Positions 1 to 12,187 of a stretch of DNA of 64,000 nt are shown here, piece by piece. Each line of letters starts with the position of its first letter. The stretch's first letter is position 1. A program made the translations under genes and the position numbers. The notes below the pieces were generated by a model, which worked only from the letters and a program-made list of their open reading frames with translations, did not search any database and was not told where the DNA came from. The DNA is from Copromyces sp. CBS 386.78 (taxonomy: Eukaryota; Ascomycota; Sordariomycetes; Sordariales; Sordariaceae): NCBI GenBank assembly GCA_030685235.1, contig MU839099.1, positions 124,001-188,000 of the forward strand, in the 5' to 3' direction.

Positions 1-3000
1 GATGGCGGTCAGCGTCTTACACACACACACTTCCTCCTGGCCTCAGCCTTTGCCATTCATTGCATCTTTCATCTTCCTGGGACTTGTTTGATTTTCCTTG
101 TTTGGTCTTCTGTAACCCGTCAATGGGTGTGCTCGCATGGGGATTACCACCCTCTCGGATCCGGCTCCCGACTAAAAGAGAGGACGTGTTGGGGAAACCA
201 TGACCCATTGGCAAAAATATCATACGCCACGCAGCTGTCGCCGACATACATGACAGATCTACAAAGGCACTGTACTAGTACCGAAGCTGATCACCAGGGT
301 ACTGAATAAAGCAATCGATTTGCGACACACAAGATCTCGTCAGACATGATCTCAGCTAATCTCCCTGTACCCCGTCTTCATATTCTACCTGGACTGGTCG
401 ACTCAAGGCCACTCGAAGCAGCACAGCGTGCCAGGCCATTGAAGCAGGATATTAAGTCAGGGGATATCAAATTAGTCTCAACCGGCACTCGTAAGTAGAG
501 AAGCCACCTTTCCCCCAGGAACCCCAAAAAGAACTATCACTCGACCCTCAATTGCTTTGTTATTGGCTTGAACTAGCTCTATATTTCATGTACATCGACC
601 TAACCAAAGATGCAACCACAGATTCGGGCTTCGTCGAGATACGGTTGAGTTGCACTCCGTAAACTCCGGGTTCAGACCGCAGGCAGACATAGACAATCGT
701 GTTCCCGTTTCGATTCTTGCAGAACCTGCACGCCTTCCTCTCCGATCTTGTTATGAGAGAATATCGAAATGATCAGATATGGGATCTACCTACCTGGTCA
801 CTTGGTACCCAAACAGCATGTCAGTATGGTATTGTGTAACAGACCACGAGCCGCTGTCACATGTCCTCAAGTTACACAACATCAGAAGCTTCTACCTTTG
901 GGCTGAGGAGGCATATTGATGTTTCACAGAAGACTTATATCCATTCTGCTTGGGCATCTATAGTCGAGATGCATACGCACAATGTATCCTGCGAGCGCCT
1001 GCAAAGGGTTGACACGCTGCAGCACCGCAGCATTGCAGGCAGGCATGACCCAGCTCTTCCACTTGTATGAGACGCAGGCGGCTAGAGCGTCGACGGTGGA
1101 AAAAGAGTTCGTTGGGCGGAGTAAGAGGACATGACTTGGGCCAACAAGGTGTTGCTACTCTTTCGTCATCTCACGGTTCAACATCGAAATGTTGGCTTGG
1201 ATTTGTGATGACGATGTCAGAATTTGCAAAGAGGAAAGACAAAACAAACAAGCACCTAGCCAGTGGCATGAAGTCATTCGCAAAAGGGTGGGACAAGGAC
1301 CGGTTAGATTCGGATGATACCTGCTGAGCGCTCAAAGACAATGCCCCTTGTTGTCGGGTAGTATCTTTCCGTCCATTCACACACTTTCGCTCACCAAATC
1401 ATTTGTCATTACTTCTTTGACCCGACAGGAGCTGGGGCTGTTTTTGAAACAAGTAAGAGCTGGAAAAGCCGGGTTTTGTCTACTTGGCTTACGCTCAACA
1501 TCCAGTTGATGCCAACTTTCAAGCAAGAAACTCAAGTTCGGACGCTGACCGACTTCGACCATTCCGCGTTATGAGCCTGAACGTCTTCGCAAGAAGTCCC
1601 GAGGCGAGACGACGGAGGCGGTGAAAAAAAAGGGGTCAACGTTCTAGATATTCTCATCCTATGATGCCTTTTATTGCATTGTATCTGATATTCTTTGTTG
1701 AAGGTTTGTCAAGCTTTATTCATTACCCAAACTTGATCGAGGCGCACAACAACAACACAGTGGCATCAATCAAATCGGTAGATACCAAGATACCACAACT
1801 CGACCGACAAGGAACCTTACGTACAAATGAAAAGAGGCCGAAAGAAGACAACCACCACAAACTGATGAAAGGGGAATTAAGATAACAAAGAACACAGGAA
1901 GAATGAAGCTGAAATGAGCACCCGGAATGCGAGAGAAACTGGCTCACCAACAGAGGCTTTGGTAGCCAGCGAGCCATGCAACGAGCCATGTAGAAAACCT
2001 CATGACTCGATTCAATAAAACCAATCCTAGAAGAGATTAAAGCAGTCACAAAGACGAACAATTTCCCAGTTCACCCTCCGTCAACACCAACACAGACACC
2101 AAACGTCCAAGGCCCTGATGATCATTCAACATGCCCCCGAGTATATCAGGCAGTTGCAGATCAGATCCAGATTCAGGATCGTCTCAACCGCCTTCCCGTT
2201 GGTTAACATGGGAGGGATCAACCAGCAGGCGGGCATATTGCAGGGTAACATGCAGTATAACAAAAGCCGTTAACTGTCAATTAGCTGCCTACTCACCACC
2301 TTGATAATGATCAATTGATATCTCATCACACGTGTAATCTCGAAGCTAATCACATCATCATAGTCGGATCTTATACGAAGAAGCATGAGCCACGAACCAT
2401 GAACCATGACCTATATAGCCGCCCATCCATGCTTATGATCACAACATCTCATCTCCCATATCTCCATTTCGCCAAGATAACCAGCCTTTCTTTGCAGGCA
2501 ACGACAATGACACAATGGAACTCTCGAATCCCCCGCAGATACTGAATGATAATACAAATAGGCATGGATCCTCCAAGGGATTCATTCATTAGTTGCCCAC
2601 ATAAGTCGTGTGTCGTATCACCTGACAGATCGCCTACTACGCCCACCATTCTAGAGTCTCGCTACTACCTACCACACACTTCAACCACGACCACCAACCA
2701 CCAACAAAGACTACCAGACTACCACCACGACTACTAATACATACTACCTACCTACCTACCCCTCCATACTTTCCAGCTACTAGACTACTACCAGTTTTAA
2801 TTTGGCAAGATCGGTCCGTCGTCGGACGGGCTCCATCTGTCTGGCAACAAGTGGAGAAGCAATCCTTCGTGTTCCGGTCGTGAAATGTGAAAAAGAAACT
2901 CGTGATCACGGTCACAGTCACAGGCACGGGACGAGTAAACCCATGGTCAGTCGTATCCACGGTCAAGGTCAAGGTCATAGTTACGTACATACATACCTTG

Positions 3001-4044
3001 CTACCGGTACCACTACCACTACCAGTACCACTACGACGACTCTTTCTTTATCTTGCCTTAAGTATCTGGTTTAAAATATCTGGTGACACGTGTAACGACA
3101 TCTCCAATCTCTGCGGAGGTTGATACACCGACCGTCACGGTAGGTAGAAAGAAGGCCTGGTCCGCTGGTCGTTGGAGGCCTTGTCGCGTCTGTCGGTTTA
3201 ATGCCATTATTTTTCCAAAACAGTTGACATGTCATATTTCTCATCACTCCCCTTCGTACCCTTCGCCTAGTCTAAGCGGTAGGCAGATGGAGGGGAGCAA
3301 GTTTTCCGGACGGACCGATTTGCAGAGATAGGTACCCATCGACTGACTGACTGACTGACTGACTGACTGAGTGTCCACCGCGCAAGTGAAAGTGATCTGT
3401 AACTAATATGCGCGTATGAAACTCAACATCTATGCGCTGGTGGTGACTGATACGCTGGTATCTTCCAGAGAGATTGACCACGCAGGCGATGGATGATAAG
3501 ACTCGAAGAGCGAAGCGGTATGGGTGGTCTATCTCGAAGGATTATGGTGCAGCTCATGTGGGGAGCGGATTGTAAGTAATGCAAAACCACTCAATCCAAG
3601 GCAGTCATCCTTTCAGTTCAGCTAAAGAAAAGCAAGCCCAACAGCAATACCTTTTGCCCCAGACCCATGATATATATCGCGAAGTACAGCAAAAGAGGAG
3701 ATGCTCCCCGCAGGGCCTCCTCCTTTCGACAAAGCTAAGAGATATCAAGCCAACAAATAATACATCAACACCCTTCAAATTGACGTGCCGTATGAACGCC
3801 AGATAAACCCCTTGTCAGACAGTATTTCATGTACCCATTTCCATGTCCTCATATCATAAACCATCCATCCGTCCTTCGTCGTCATTCCATCATATACATA
3901 CCAAAGCCTTTCTGGCCTTCTTGTCATCGAAACAGCCACGCGCGTGTTATACCATGAACCCTGCGTGGCCAATCCAGTACTAACTCGTCGGTGTCCCAGA
4001 TCACATCGAACCACAAACCCAAAACGCAACTCTCGCCTCGTCGC
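1..4044. other. Intergenic region with simple repeats
   Basis: I see no convincing gene here. All open frames are short, overlap on both strands and lack recognisable domains or splice-joined extensions. The stretch holds several simple repeats (CTAC-rich near 2740-2765, ACC/ACT-rich near 3003-3040, GACT tetranucleotide at 3341-3370) and the 3' flank of the minus-strand glucanase gene. Confidence 0.5.
3341..3370. repeat. (GACT)n microsatellite
   Basis: About seven and a half perfect tandem copies of GACT, ending in GAGTGTCC. It lies in non-coding DNA downstream of the glucanase gene. Confidence 0.9.
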
Positions 4045-6318
4045 TCAGTCTACCGTCTTGCCACCGCAATCCGGGATCTTGATCCCCTTCTTGAGATTCC
4101 TGTCAACGTCCATGAGACCCCAGTGGTCCTCCCATTGTTGATCCTCGGTATCGAACCGGACCTTCCATGGCTCGTCAAAGGCCTCGAACCAGAAATAATT
4201 AGTTTCATTGGCGAGTGCTTGACATACCCAATCATTCATAAACTGGTTCAACTGAGTAATACCGGCCACCGCGCGGTCAGGGCAGTTGGTAGTTTTAGTA
4301 TCCGGATAGCAGTCCGACCCACCCTGCGACGGCCAACCTGTTTCGCTGATGATGTTCTTGGACTTGTCCGATTTCATGAAGGCGCCAGCCTGGTTTTGCC
4401 AGAAAGTCGTGGTCCATGCCGCTGCCTCCTTGACGTTGACGCCGCCAAAGAAAGGATGAATGTTCGCCATGATGTAATCGCTCACCTTGGCCAGCGATTC
4501 ATCCCAGTTGTCGCCAAGATCGCTGGTCGCCACCGGTAGCTTCATGCCCCTGGAGGTGAGGTTTGTGCGGACGTCGGAGAGAAGCGTGCTCAGACTGGTG
4601 AGAGTCATTTCCTCGCGGAACAGAATCTCGTTAGCTACAATAAGACCCTTGAACCATTTCTCGCCGTAGGTGTCGAGAATTGTCCACATCTGGGAGAGCT
4701 GACGATCATTAGTCGTCGTGTTGCCATCTTGCCAGACGCCCAGCCAGATTTTGGTCGTGTTGTCGAGCTTCAGCTGCTTCAAAGCGTGAATTACCATCTC
4801 GGTTTGGTTGCAATCGGTGCCGTAAAGCCGAATCGTGTTGGTCAACTGTGACAAAACCGCGACATCACGAGTGATGTTGTTTTGCGAAGGAGGGTTGTGC
4901 ATACAATCCGGGTACTGCGAGTTGAGTGGCGTATAATCCATTCCCGGGAACACTTTGTGTAGATCGGGGTTATTCATGAGCGCCTGGATTTCGGAAGAGT
5001 TGATGTCGAGATCCCCATTCTTTGTCGTATCATCGGCAGCGGATTCACCCTGAGCGGATTCACCCTGCTTCTTGTCATCTCCGCCATGCTTGAGCACAAC
5101 GCCGAATACTATTCCGAGGACTATGCCGGCAGCGACAAGAAGGGCAAGCGCCAGGATGGCCACTAGCCTCCACTTCTTGCCCTTGCTGCTCGACTTGCCT
5201 GTAGAGTTCCACCCAGGCTTTTCAGCTACGAAACCTGGATCATATGGACTAGCCGCTTGTATCGTGTCGGCCATCTGGACATTGTTCTTCATCGGAGTAT
5301 AGCCAGAGACATTGCCGCTCCCATTACGGCTGGCCAGACCCCCAATGACGCCGCCAGCCGCAGCAGTGCCAGCAATGGCTGCGGCGCTCTTGTTGCTCCC
5401 ATTACCGAGGCTGAGCATGCTGTTCCTTTTCGACTTGCGGTGGTAATTGAGCCCGTCGTCACCATCGTCGTCAAGAGCGGCGAGCGGATCGACAACCCCC
5501 AGACCTGGTGGCTGAGGACGGCCATAGCTTAGGAAGGGATCGTCCGTGTAAATACCTGTCGTACCAGGACCTTGCGGTGGGCTTCTCGAGGGACTTGCCT
5601 GGCCAGGTGTACCGGCCCCAGGCGCATATTGAGCAGTATTTAGTGCCTGCGAACTGTTCTGTAGGCTAGGGGGCCCGCTGTTTTGTGTATATGGACTAGC
5701 GTAAGGCATCTGCGCCTGGGCATAGTTCGATGCTTCGCGCGCATTCTGCCCGGGTTCATCATATTCTCTTGGGTAAGCGGGGCCGTCAAGTGCGTTGAGT
5801 CCGCTCTCCCTCGCAGTCTGGTCAGCGACAGTCAGCGCAATCCCCGTCATACCACCGGCAGCAGCATTGCTGAAGTCGTCCGCTCCAGGAGTGATGTTGC
5901 TAAGGGCCCTTGGTCGTTGTGACTTCGAGTAGCTAACCTGATCATTGTCCCATGGTCTTCCCTCGGCGGGGTGAGGAGGCGGCTGGGGAGGGGACATAGG
6001 CGACACTATATCTTGTTGCTCGTAGCTGTTGGATGCCACACCAGCTGGTACGTATGCTCTGAGGTTGCCATCCGCATTGCTCCTTTCTGAGGATTGTCCT
6101 TGGCTGTTGCGTCTCTGCATACGAAGTCGCTCAAAGGCAGAATCCGGATGGGCTCCGGGTCGGGATGCGGACGGCGGGCGGAATGAATCCTGATACTGTT
6201 GCTGAGAGCGTGAGGGCGGATAATACTGGTTTCGTGGATGGTATGAAGATGCGTTGGCATCAAGAGGTTCTCGTTCCGCCATTTGGTCGTCGTCAAATGA
6301 ATATCTTGGGTGTGCCAT
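4045..6318 (-). CDS. btgC: GH17 membrane-anchored glucan endo-1,3-beta-glucosidase (BtgC type)
   Basis: Intronless gene of 757 residues. The product is a type II membrane protein: a long disordered Ser/Pro/Gln-rich cytoplasmic N-terminus, one transmembrane helix at about residues 385-407 preceded by a basic SSKGKKWR stretch, and an extracellular GH17 domain from about residue 465 to the end. The family cuts beta-1,3-glucan in the cell wall and acts in wall remodelling. The acid/base Glu564 (in VANE) and the nucleophile Glu659 (in SETGWPSQG) are both present, so the enzyme should be active. Several N-x-T/S sequons lie in the outer domain. I chose the ATG at 6318 (protein begins MAHPRYSFDD); an in-frame ATG at 6396 would add 26 residues unlike the family start. 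Length and architecture match fungal BtgC proteins. No adjacent gene suggests an operon-like link. Confidence 0.93.
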   Translation of the reverse strand: MAHPRYSFDDDQMAEREPLDANASSYHPRNQYYPPSRSQQQYQDSFRPPSASRPGAHPDSAFERLRMQRRNSQGQSSERSNADGNLRAYVPAGVASNSYEQQDIVSPMSPPQPPPHPAEGRPWDNDQVSYSKSQRPRALSNITPGADDFSNAAAGGMTGIALTVADQTARESGLNALDGPAYPREYDEPGQNAREASNYAQAQMPYASPYTQNSGPPSLQNSSQALNTAQYAPGAGTPGQASPSRSPPQGPGTTGIYTDDPFLSYGRPQPPGLGVVDPLAALDDDGDDGLNYHRKSKRNSMLSLGNGSNKSAAAIAGTAAAGGVIGGLASRNGSGNVSGYTPMKNNVQMADTIQAASPYDPGFVAEKPGWNSTGKSSSKGKKWRLVAILALALLVAAGIVLGIVFGVVLKHGGDDKKQGESAQGESAADDTTKNGDLDINSSEIQALMNNPDLHKVFPGMDYTPLNSQYPDCMHNPPSQNNITRDVAVLSQLTNTIRLYGTDCNQTEMVIHALKQLKLDNTTKIWLGVWQDGNTTTNDRQLSQMWTILDTYGEKWFKGLIVANEILFREEMTLTSLSTLLSDVRTNLTSRGMKLPVATSDLGDNWDESLAKVSDYIMANIHPFFGGVNVKEAAAWTTTFWQNQAGAFMKSDKSKNIISETGWPSQGGSDCYPDTKTTNCPDRAVAGITQLNQFMNDWVCQALANETNYFWFEAFDEPWKVRFDTEDQQWEDHWGLMDVDRNLKKGIKIPDCGGKTVD

Positions 6319-9300
6319 TCTCGGATACGAGGATCTCGGATACGAGGACGGGATGTGAGTGGATGGAAGGGCGCAGGAGTATACGTGTAGCAACAAGTTC
6401 AGACGAGTCTACAAGTCAGGTGTTCTTTGGTCGACTTGCAGCGTAGGTCATGAGCGCCAGGCTCTAAACGGCCGCAATTGCAGATGAGGAGGAAGAACAG
6501 TATCGATTTCGCGGCGTTAAGAGACTAGACAGTGTCCTGGGAATCAGAGCAAACAAGAAACAATGCTCAGCTGTTGTGTACATTGAATAACTTAGCATGA
6601 GGACAGGCCAAATGAGCAACAGCCGCAAGGAATCGAGTAGGAGGCAGCATACCAGGGAGAGTCGGTGAACCCGGAAAGCAAATGGGTATCACGAGCGAGG
6701 TGTTTCCCGATGTTGCCGTGTCGCAGACTCGTGGGACAGTCTAGACTTGATGCCAGGCGACAAAACAGACGATGACGCTTTGTCTCGGACGCCGATGGAA
6801 GTGGAAGCGAGCGTAGTGCCGGGGCTTCCGTAGGTAGACAAGCCGGGCTCGGAACAAATGACTGGTGATCGGGTATCGCAGCAAGAGAAGGCTACTTCGA
6901 ACTAGATGGTCGAAGAGTTGGAAAAAGCTATACGATCCTGAGCGAACGTGTGTAGGACAGAGGATGAGGTCTGGTCTGGCCTGTCGTCAAAGTGTGTGAC
7001 GCGAGGTGATTTCCTTGTCCTAGTTCCCAAACAGCGGCCAGCCAAGGCAGAAGGCACTCGTTCGGCTGAATCCTAGAAAGTTCCTGTTCGTGTTTTTGCG
7101 GCGGTTGGTGTCCCGTCGCAATGCCGTCGCATTGGACCAAAAACTGGCACACCCGCGAGGCAGAGAGAGCCGTCAGAGTGGAGGTTGGGATGGTGGGTCA
7201 GTGGGTTCGGTTGTCTTCCTGCGATGTGATGCCCGGCTTGGATGGCTGGGGCTGGAGTCTGGATGCGCGGAGAAGTGGTGGTTGGTGGTTGGTTGGTTGG
7301 TTGCCTGGTTGGTGGGGCCTGTCACTCCAGTGGTTCCAGCGGTTCCAGCGATTCAAGGCGTCCCTGACGGACAAGGAAGGTGGAGGGAAAATCGAAGGAA
7401 ATCCTTCTTGTTCGGCGCCAAGGACCGAAAAGCCTTGACATCAAAGGTTTCAGAAACAGAAATGCAAGAAACAATTTGTCTGGGAGCCGTCAGGTCGCTC
7501 GCTCGTGATTGCATTTGCTCGAGCTCAATCGGACATGGGCACGCAGGCACGCAGCTTGTTGGGAGGGTGAAAATGGAAAAGAGCCCCGTGCCTTGCAGCT
7601 GCAATTCTGACAATATCGGACGGTTCAAATGGACATAAGATGGACACAACTCCGTCGGAGAGCTGATCCTGGTGAGAAGAGGGCCGAGCGCAAAGTCCTC
7701 CTTTTGTTCCAAGATTGCCCGAGACGGGGCGTGGGCATTGATTGACCTTGACGGAATGTGCAATTCCTGTGACAGCAGCATTGAGAACCCAAGTGGAAGT
7801 GTTCCTTTATAAGAGGTGAGGAAGGGAGAGTGGGTGGTCCTTTCCGTCCATCAGGGCATCCCGTCGTCCCCAAACAGTGCCCTCTGGGGGCACACCCGAG
7901 CTTGGCTGCAATGCACTTGCAACAATGACATCTGTTTGAGGTACGGAAGTGTCCTTTTGTGGTGTTGCGCCCGGGAAGCTGAGCTGAGATTCGGTTGGTC
8001 GTAGAGGAAGATCTGCTCGATCACCACTCGGTGGTTGGCTGAGGTGGACGCAAACCTGGAATGCTGAATGGTTTCCCGTCTAGACGATCACAAAGCGCGA
8101 CGCCAACCATCCTTTTCGTAGTTCCCCCTCGCTTTCAGGCTCACACTGCAGGTCCTGGTACACACTTGGTCGCGGCAACCTCACCGTGGCATCGCGGTGA
8201 ACGAGGGAGATGAGCAACAGACATTGTAGTGTTGTGTATTAAGAACTGGAAAACATGAGATGCCTGCCGGTACTAAATGATGGCGGGAGGTCTAGCCCCT
8301 TCTGACCGCCCGACGCCCGCTGTGATGTGCCCCGCCATTACATCATTCTCATTGTAGGCGTCGCGCAATGCAAGATGGAGCGGGAAAGAACACCGCGATT
8401 GAGGCCATCTCGCAATCCACAACAGCACAGTTTCGGGTAGACGATGAATGCATTGGAGAGACAACTCGGCCTCCAACTATATGGGGGTGACAATTCCATT
8501 ACTGGAGGTATGCTCAAATAATGGAAGCCCTCCTTGGCAATGGAATGCCGGCTTGAAATTCAGCGGCGCACGATGTGGCAGCCACATTTTGCAGACAGCG
8601 GCTGAATGCAGGAACCCCACAGTGCACCGCATCCATGTGCTAACCGCCCCCCTAGCTCTTTCCCTAGTGCTTGGCCTCCCGTAGAACTCCACTGATCCAA
8701 GACTGTTCGAGTGCATCCGGCAACAACACCCGCCTCAACAACATTACCAACATCGATAAAAACGTCAAGCTTCATGATTTGTGCGCGTTAAAGATATATG
8801 ATATCTCGGACAACTGGAGGTAAATTCTAACGCCGGACTTTACCGTCAAGAGCCAGTGCCCCACCACGACAGAGGCTGTATCTTCGACTTGTTCGCAGCA
8901 TCTACCAATCCGGATATGAGACGATAGCAACTGTTACAAGATGCAGCAGGCCGGCGCTTCTATATGGGACTGATCGAACAGGTAACCGAATTCGAAGCCA
9001 TCAATTGACCTGAGAGCGTCGGAAAAGGCAAACCTGTCCATGGCAGCTGTATTCTGACTAGCAGCGTGGCTCTACCATGGAGTGTTTGCAGATGCTCTTA
9101 ACTATCACGCCAAGACATGACGATGTCTCCCGTCTTCGGTGACAGGACTGTACGAAGGTGTACTTATCGACAAGAACTACGCCACTAGGCTTCCGTGTCA
9201 TCATATTGGGAATGTATCATGAAGTTATTGAACCGAGTAATAGTGGAAGACAGAAAGAAGATTGGTGCATTCCTCCAATCGTCTACATACTCCTCAGACG

Positions 9301-9529
9301 AGTGATGTCAACGACCGTAAGGTTGACATCATGACTACAGCTACCCTTTACCACCACAACGGGCTATATCAACGTCTAGAACCTATTTGAGCTCACATGA
9401 ACCTCATCATTCCAGATCGTTAGGCACATCGATAACCTTAAAAACGACTCAATCGACACCCGTAAATCCGGTTCAATCCAACACCACCGCCGAATTCCAC
9501 AAGCAACAAGTCTAAAACATCAAGTCAAC
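6319..9529. other. Intergenic region, promoter side of two genes
   Basis: This 3.2-kb stretch lies upstream of both the minus-strand glucanase and the plus-strand small protein, so it must hold both promoters. A G/T-rich GGTT-repeat segment is at about 7278-7318. No supported gene was found; the open frames at 7090-7781 overlap on both strands and look random. Confidence 0.4.
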
Positions 9530-10184
9530 ATGTCCGCCAACCCCGATTCCGTTACCAACCAGGGCCAGTTCCACTCCAGCGTCCCCCCAGCTGAGCCCAG
9601 AACCACATCCGGCGTAAGTATCAGTCCAAACATGACTTATCTTGAGGCTTTAACGTCACTAACCAAACATGCCCACCCAACAGCACCAACTCGGCCAACA
9701 AGTAGGCAACGAAGCCGTCCCCGAGTTCCGCGCCAAGACCTTCGCACCGGGCACCGCTCCGGAGAAGGACTCATACCATGCGAACCCCATCCACGCCACC
9801 CCTGGCCAGGCTCTCAACCCGGACGTCGACCCGTCCTCGCGTACAGGGCCGCTTGACGCCTTCCCCGGTTCCACCAGCCAGTCCGTCCACAACCAGACGC
9901 AGTACGGTAAGCCGATGCAGGGCCAGACGAGCCGCGAGCTGCACGGCATGAAGGCCGGCAAGCGCAAGGCCGAGCGCTCCGGGCTCGAAGGCGTCGGCGC
10001 CACCGACAAGCACGCCGAGACCGTCGACTCTAAGGTCCGCGCGCTGGTCGCTGACAAGCCGGAGGTTATCGAGAGGGGTATGCGTGGTGTGACGGATCAC
10101 ACGGGCGAGGGCGGATATAATGCGCTTGGTGCGGAGCATAGCCAGCCTGAGACGGCGCAGAGGGTTGCTACTGAGAACAAGTGA
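9530..10184 (+). CDS. Small hydrophilic, disordered conserved-type fungal protein
   Basis: Two exons, 9530-9613 and 9684-10184, give 194 residues. The 70-nt intron has a GTAAGT donor, a CTAAC-type branch site (CACTAACC) and a CAG acceptor; splicing joins ...RTTSG to HQLGQQVG... in frame. The product is strongly hydrophilic, with no transmembrane segment or signal peptide, rich in Gly, Gln, Ser, Thr, Pro, Glu and Lys. It has a basic KAGKRKAERSG stretch in the middle and a RGMRGVTDHTGEGGYNALG segment near the end. This composition resembles hydrophilin or LEA-like stress proteins, but I recognise no named domain and the function is unknown. That it is a real gene is supported by the in-frame join, good codon use and the ATG context (AACATGTCC). 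Confidence 0.8.
9614..9683 (+). other. Intron of the small hydrophilic protein gene
   Basis: GTAAGT donor, CTAAC branch region about 20 nt before the CAG acceptor. An ATG inside the intron (9669) opens a longer second-exon frame, which could mislead gene callers into starting there. Confidence 0.85.
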
Positions 10185-12116
10185 AGAGGTTGAATGGTGA
10201 TCATCGAAGGAAGGAAGGGAGTGAGATTGTACGATATGTTGTTGGAGAACTGTTGGGATCTGTATCATGTATAATGATGTCATGAACATGAACTGGCTTA
10301 ATTATTCACTGAATGAAAAGTGAAGTATAGCTGACTTGCCGTGTCCTCTTCTTTGACTTGGTGATGTGACACGCTATATGTCAGCTTGAGTAGACCACGC
10401 GTACAAAATTCCGGATCATGATCCTGTTGTGTGCATACATACTGTGACAGACCCAATCCCATCCATCGAACTCCAGATGTGTCGACAATCCAAATTTATG
10501 GACCTGCGTCCTATCCTCTAAAATAATTCCCTGTCAACCAGAGACTGAGCGTTCCCTCGGTTCAGAGCTCCGATAGAGGTTTGGTTTCCATGATTCTCGT
10601 GATATTCTGAACATAATCAACTCCATACCCAACTGGCAATACCCAGCTGATAATACCCAACGCAAGTAGTGCCGTGTTGCCCTCCGTGCTCCTTCTGGTG
10701 ACGCTTCCCAACGTGCACGTAGCACGCATCCTCAAGACTGACCAACAGTCGCATCCTGCCTGATCATACTTGGAGGAAGCCGAGTAGTACCTCTAGGACC
10801 AGTAGCCGTCGCACTTTCGAACCCCCCTCCTCCGAATGCCTCTCCCCCGTTCGTAGCACGACCCAGCTTGCCGTGCTCTATGTGCCCGATAGGTCTCATT
10901 TCCCTGCACCTCCTGCAATATTCTAGCGTTGAGTGGGGCATTTCTTCTCCTTCTTCCGTTTTCGTCGTCGTGGTCGTCTTCCTTCTCTGAGCATAGCACT
11001 GGCTCGTGATGATATCCGTACCTGGTCGTCACTTGGTGAGGTGATGGTAATTCGTTCCTGAGCAGCTTCGAGTTCAAAATGGTAATTCCCCTAGGTCCAG
11101 CCAAGAGTTGGGCGCCTTGAAAAGTGCTGCTCGGCGACTGTTCCGGTGGCTGCAAATGAAGCCCCGGATATGAACCCCCACGATTGTTCGAGAAACGTCC
11201 AGTCCAGGCTTTGGTCGGCCAACGTTCTGAGGTGGGGTAAAGCGATGATTCGAATAAGAGGTAGGCCGTAAAAAAGCCAGTAATATCGGGATTCGAGTAC
11301 AGTATATGCTGAGTGATCATGTTGACATCGTCAAATGTTGGTTCGTAGCCGCCTGGAGTTGATCTCGAGGTCCGCGATAGCAGTTGCATCAACAAAGCTG
11401 CTGCACCAAAGCGCCGTGAGGGGTGATGGACTTGATCATAACGAAGTCGTTGAGCGTGTATGAAAGACGGCGTTGATTAGTGCGGGAATTCAGCGCGCTT
11501 TTCTTTATTGAACAAAACAGGTGAAATAAAGACGCATCGTGTGTAACCCGGTGGTCGTCGCGATGATTTTCAGTGTGTGGTGCTTTTTGTTGTTGTTGTT
11601 GACATTATTGGGTGGGCGGGCACAGGCCCACTGTCCCATGACGACGATCGCAGACCCCGAGAACCCCATTTTGACGTGACATTGACAAGCGGCAGCGGTG
11701 GGGTGAGAAGGAGCTCGGAGCTCACCTCATCAGCTTCTCACAATCCTTATCACCATCACTTTACCCAGGGGCACGTAATCTTGAGACGATCGCAATATGA
11801 TGGGGAACAACATGGAATCGAGGTAAAAAAAAAAGGAAAAAAGGAAAAAAGAGAAGCCAGTCTCGGTTCAACGAACTGAGGGCACGGCAGAAAGTACTGT
11901 GGTCGAAATGAAGCATCGGACGACCCGAAGCGGGATGATCACTGCAAGGTGACCGCTTCCTTTGTCTTGACAACACAACTTCGATGGGAGATACTCAGAG
12001 GAGAAGGAAGAACACACAAACAGAACAAACCTCGTAAAATAAAACAAGTGGAAGGAATTCTGTGCCCCTTGAGCAAGAGCGAAGTCAAAAGATACTGACA
12101 AAAGGACAATTTGACT
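10185..12116. other. Intergenic region
   Basis: Contains the 3' flank of the preceding gene, a weak minus-strand frame (10793-11395, listed separately) and an A/G-rich tract at about 11822-11856. No other gene-like signal. Confidence 0.4.
10793..11395 (-). CDS. Doubtful open frame, function unknown
   Basis: An uninterrupted frame of 200 codons from an ATG at 11395. Its N-terminal third (for example PTFDDVNMITQHILYSNPDITGFFTAYLLF) looks protein-like; the C-terminal third is Arg-rich and looks like read-through. A second minus-strand frame overlaps the end (10732-10941) with a CRRCREM segment. A splice from a GTACGG donor near 11031 to a TTGCAG acceptor near 10918 is possible but the donor is poor. 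No family is recognised. It could be a degraded or multi-exon gene, or chance. Confidence 0.2.
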   Translation of the reverse strand: MLMQLLSRTSRSTPGGYEPTFDDVNMITQHILYSNPDITGFFTAYLLFESSLYPTSERWPTKAWTGRFSNNRGGSYPGLHLQPPEQSPSSTFQGAQLLAGPRGITILNSKLLRNELPSPHQVTTRYGYHHEPVLCSEKEDDHDDENGRRRRNAPLNARILQEVQGNETYRAHRARQAGSCYERGRGIRRRGVRKCDGYWS

Positions 12117-12187
12117 TGCGCCAGCCGCGAATCGAACGCGGGGCCCATCGATGGCAACGATGGATTTTACCACTAAACCACTGGCGC
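12117..12187 (-). tRNA. tRNA-Gly (anticodon GCC)
   Basis: Read on the minus strand, a 71-nt cloverleaf begins GCGCCAGTGGTTTAGTGGTA. The 7-bp acceptor stem (GCGCCAG/CTGGCGC) is perfect. The anticodon arm has stem CATCG/CGATG with loop TTGCCAT, so the anticodon is GCC. The T arm contains the B box GTTCGATTC and the D arm gives the A box. There is no intron. Confidence 0.97.

Noticed and set aside
6319..6396. Upstream ATG extending the glucanase by 26 residues
   Set aside because: The extension does not resemble the family start; the ATG at 6318 fits better.
7090..7781. Long frames on both strands upstream of the glucanase gene
   Set aside because: GC-rich chance frames with low-complexity GGTT repeats and no recognisable protein.
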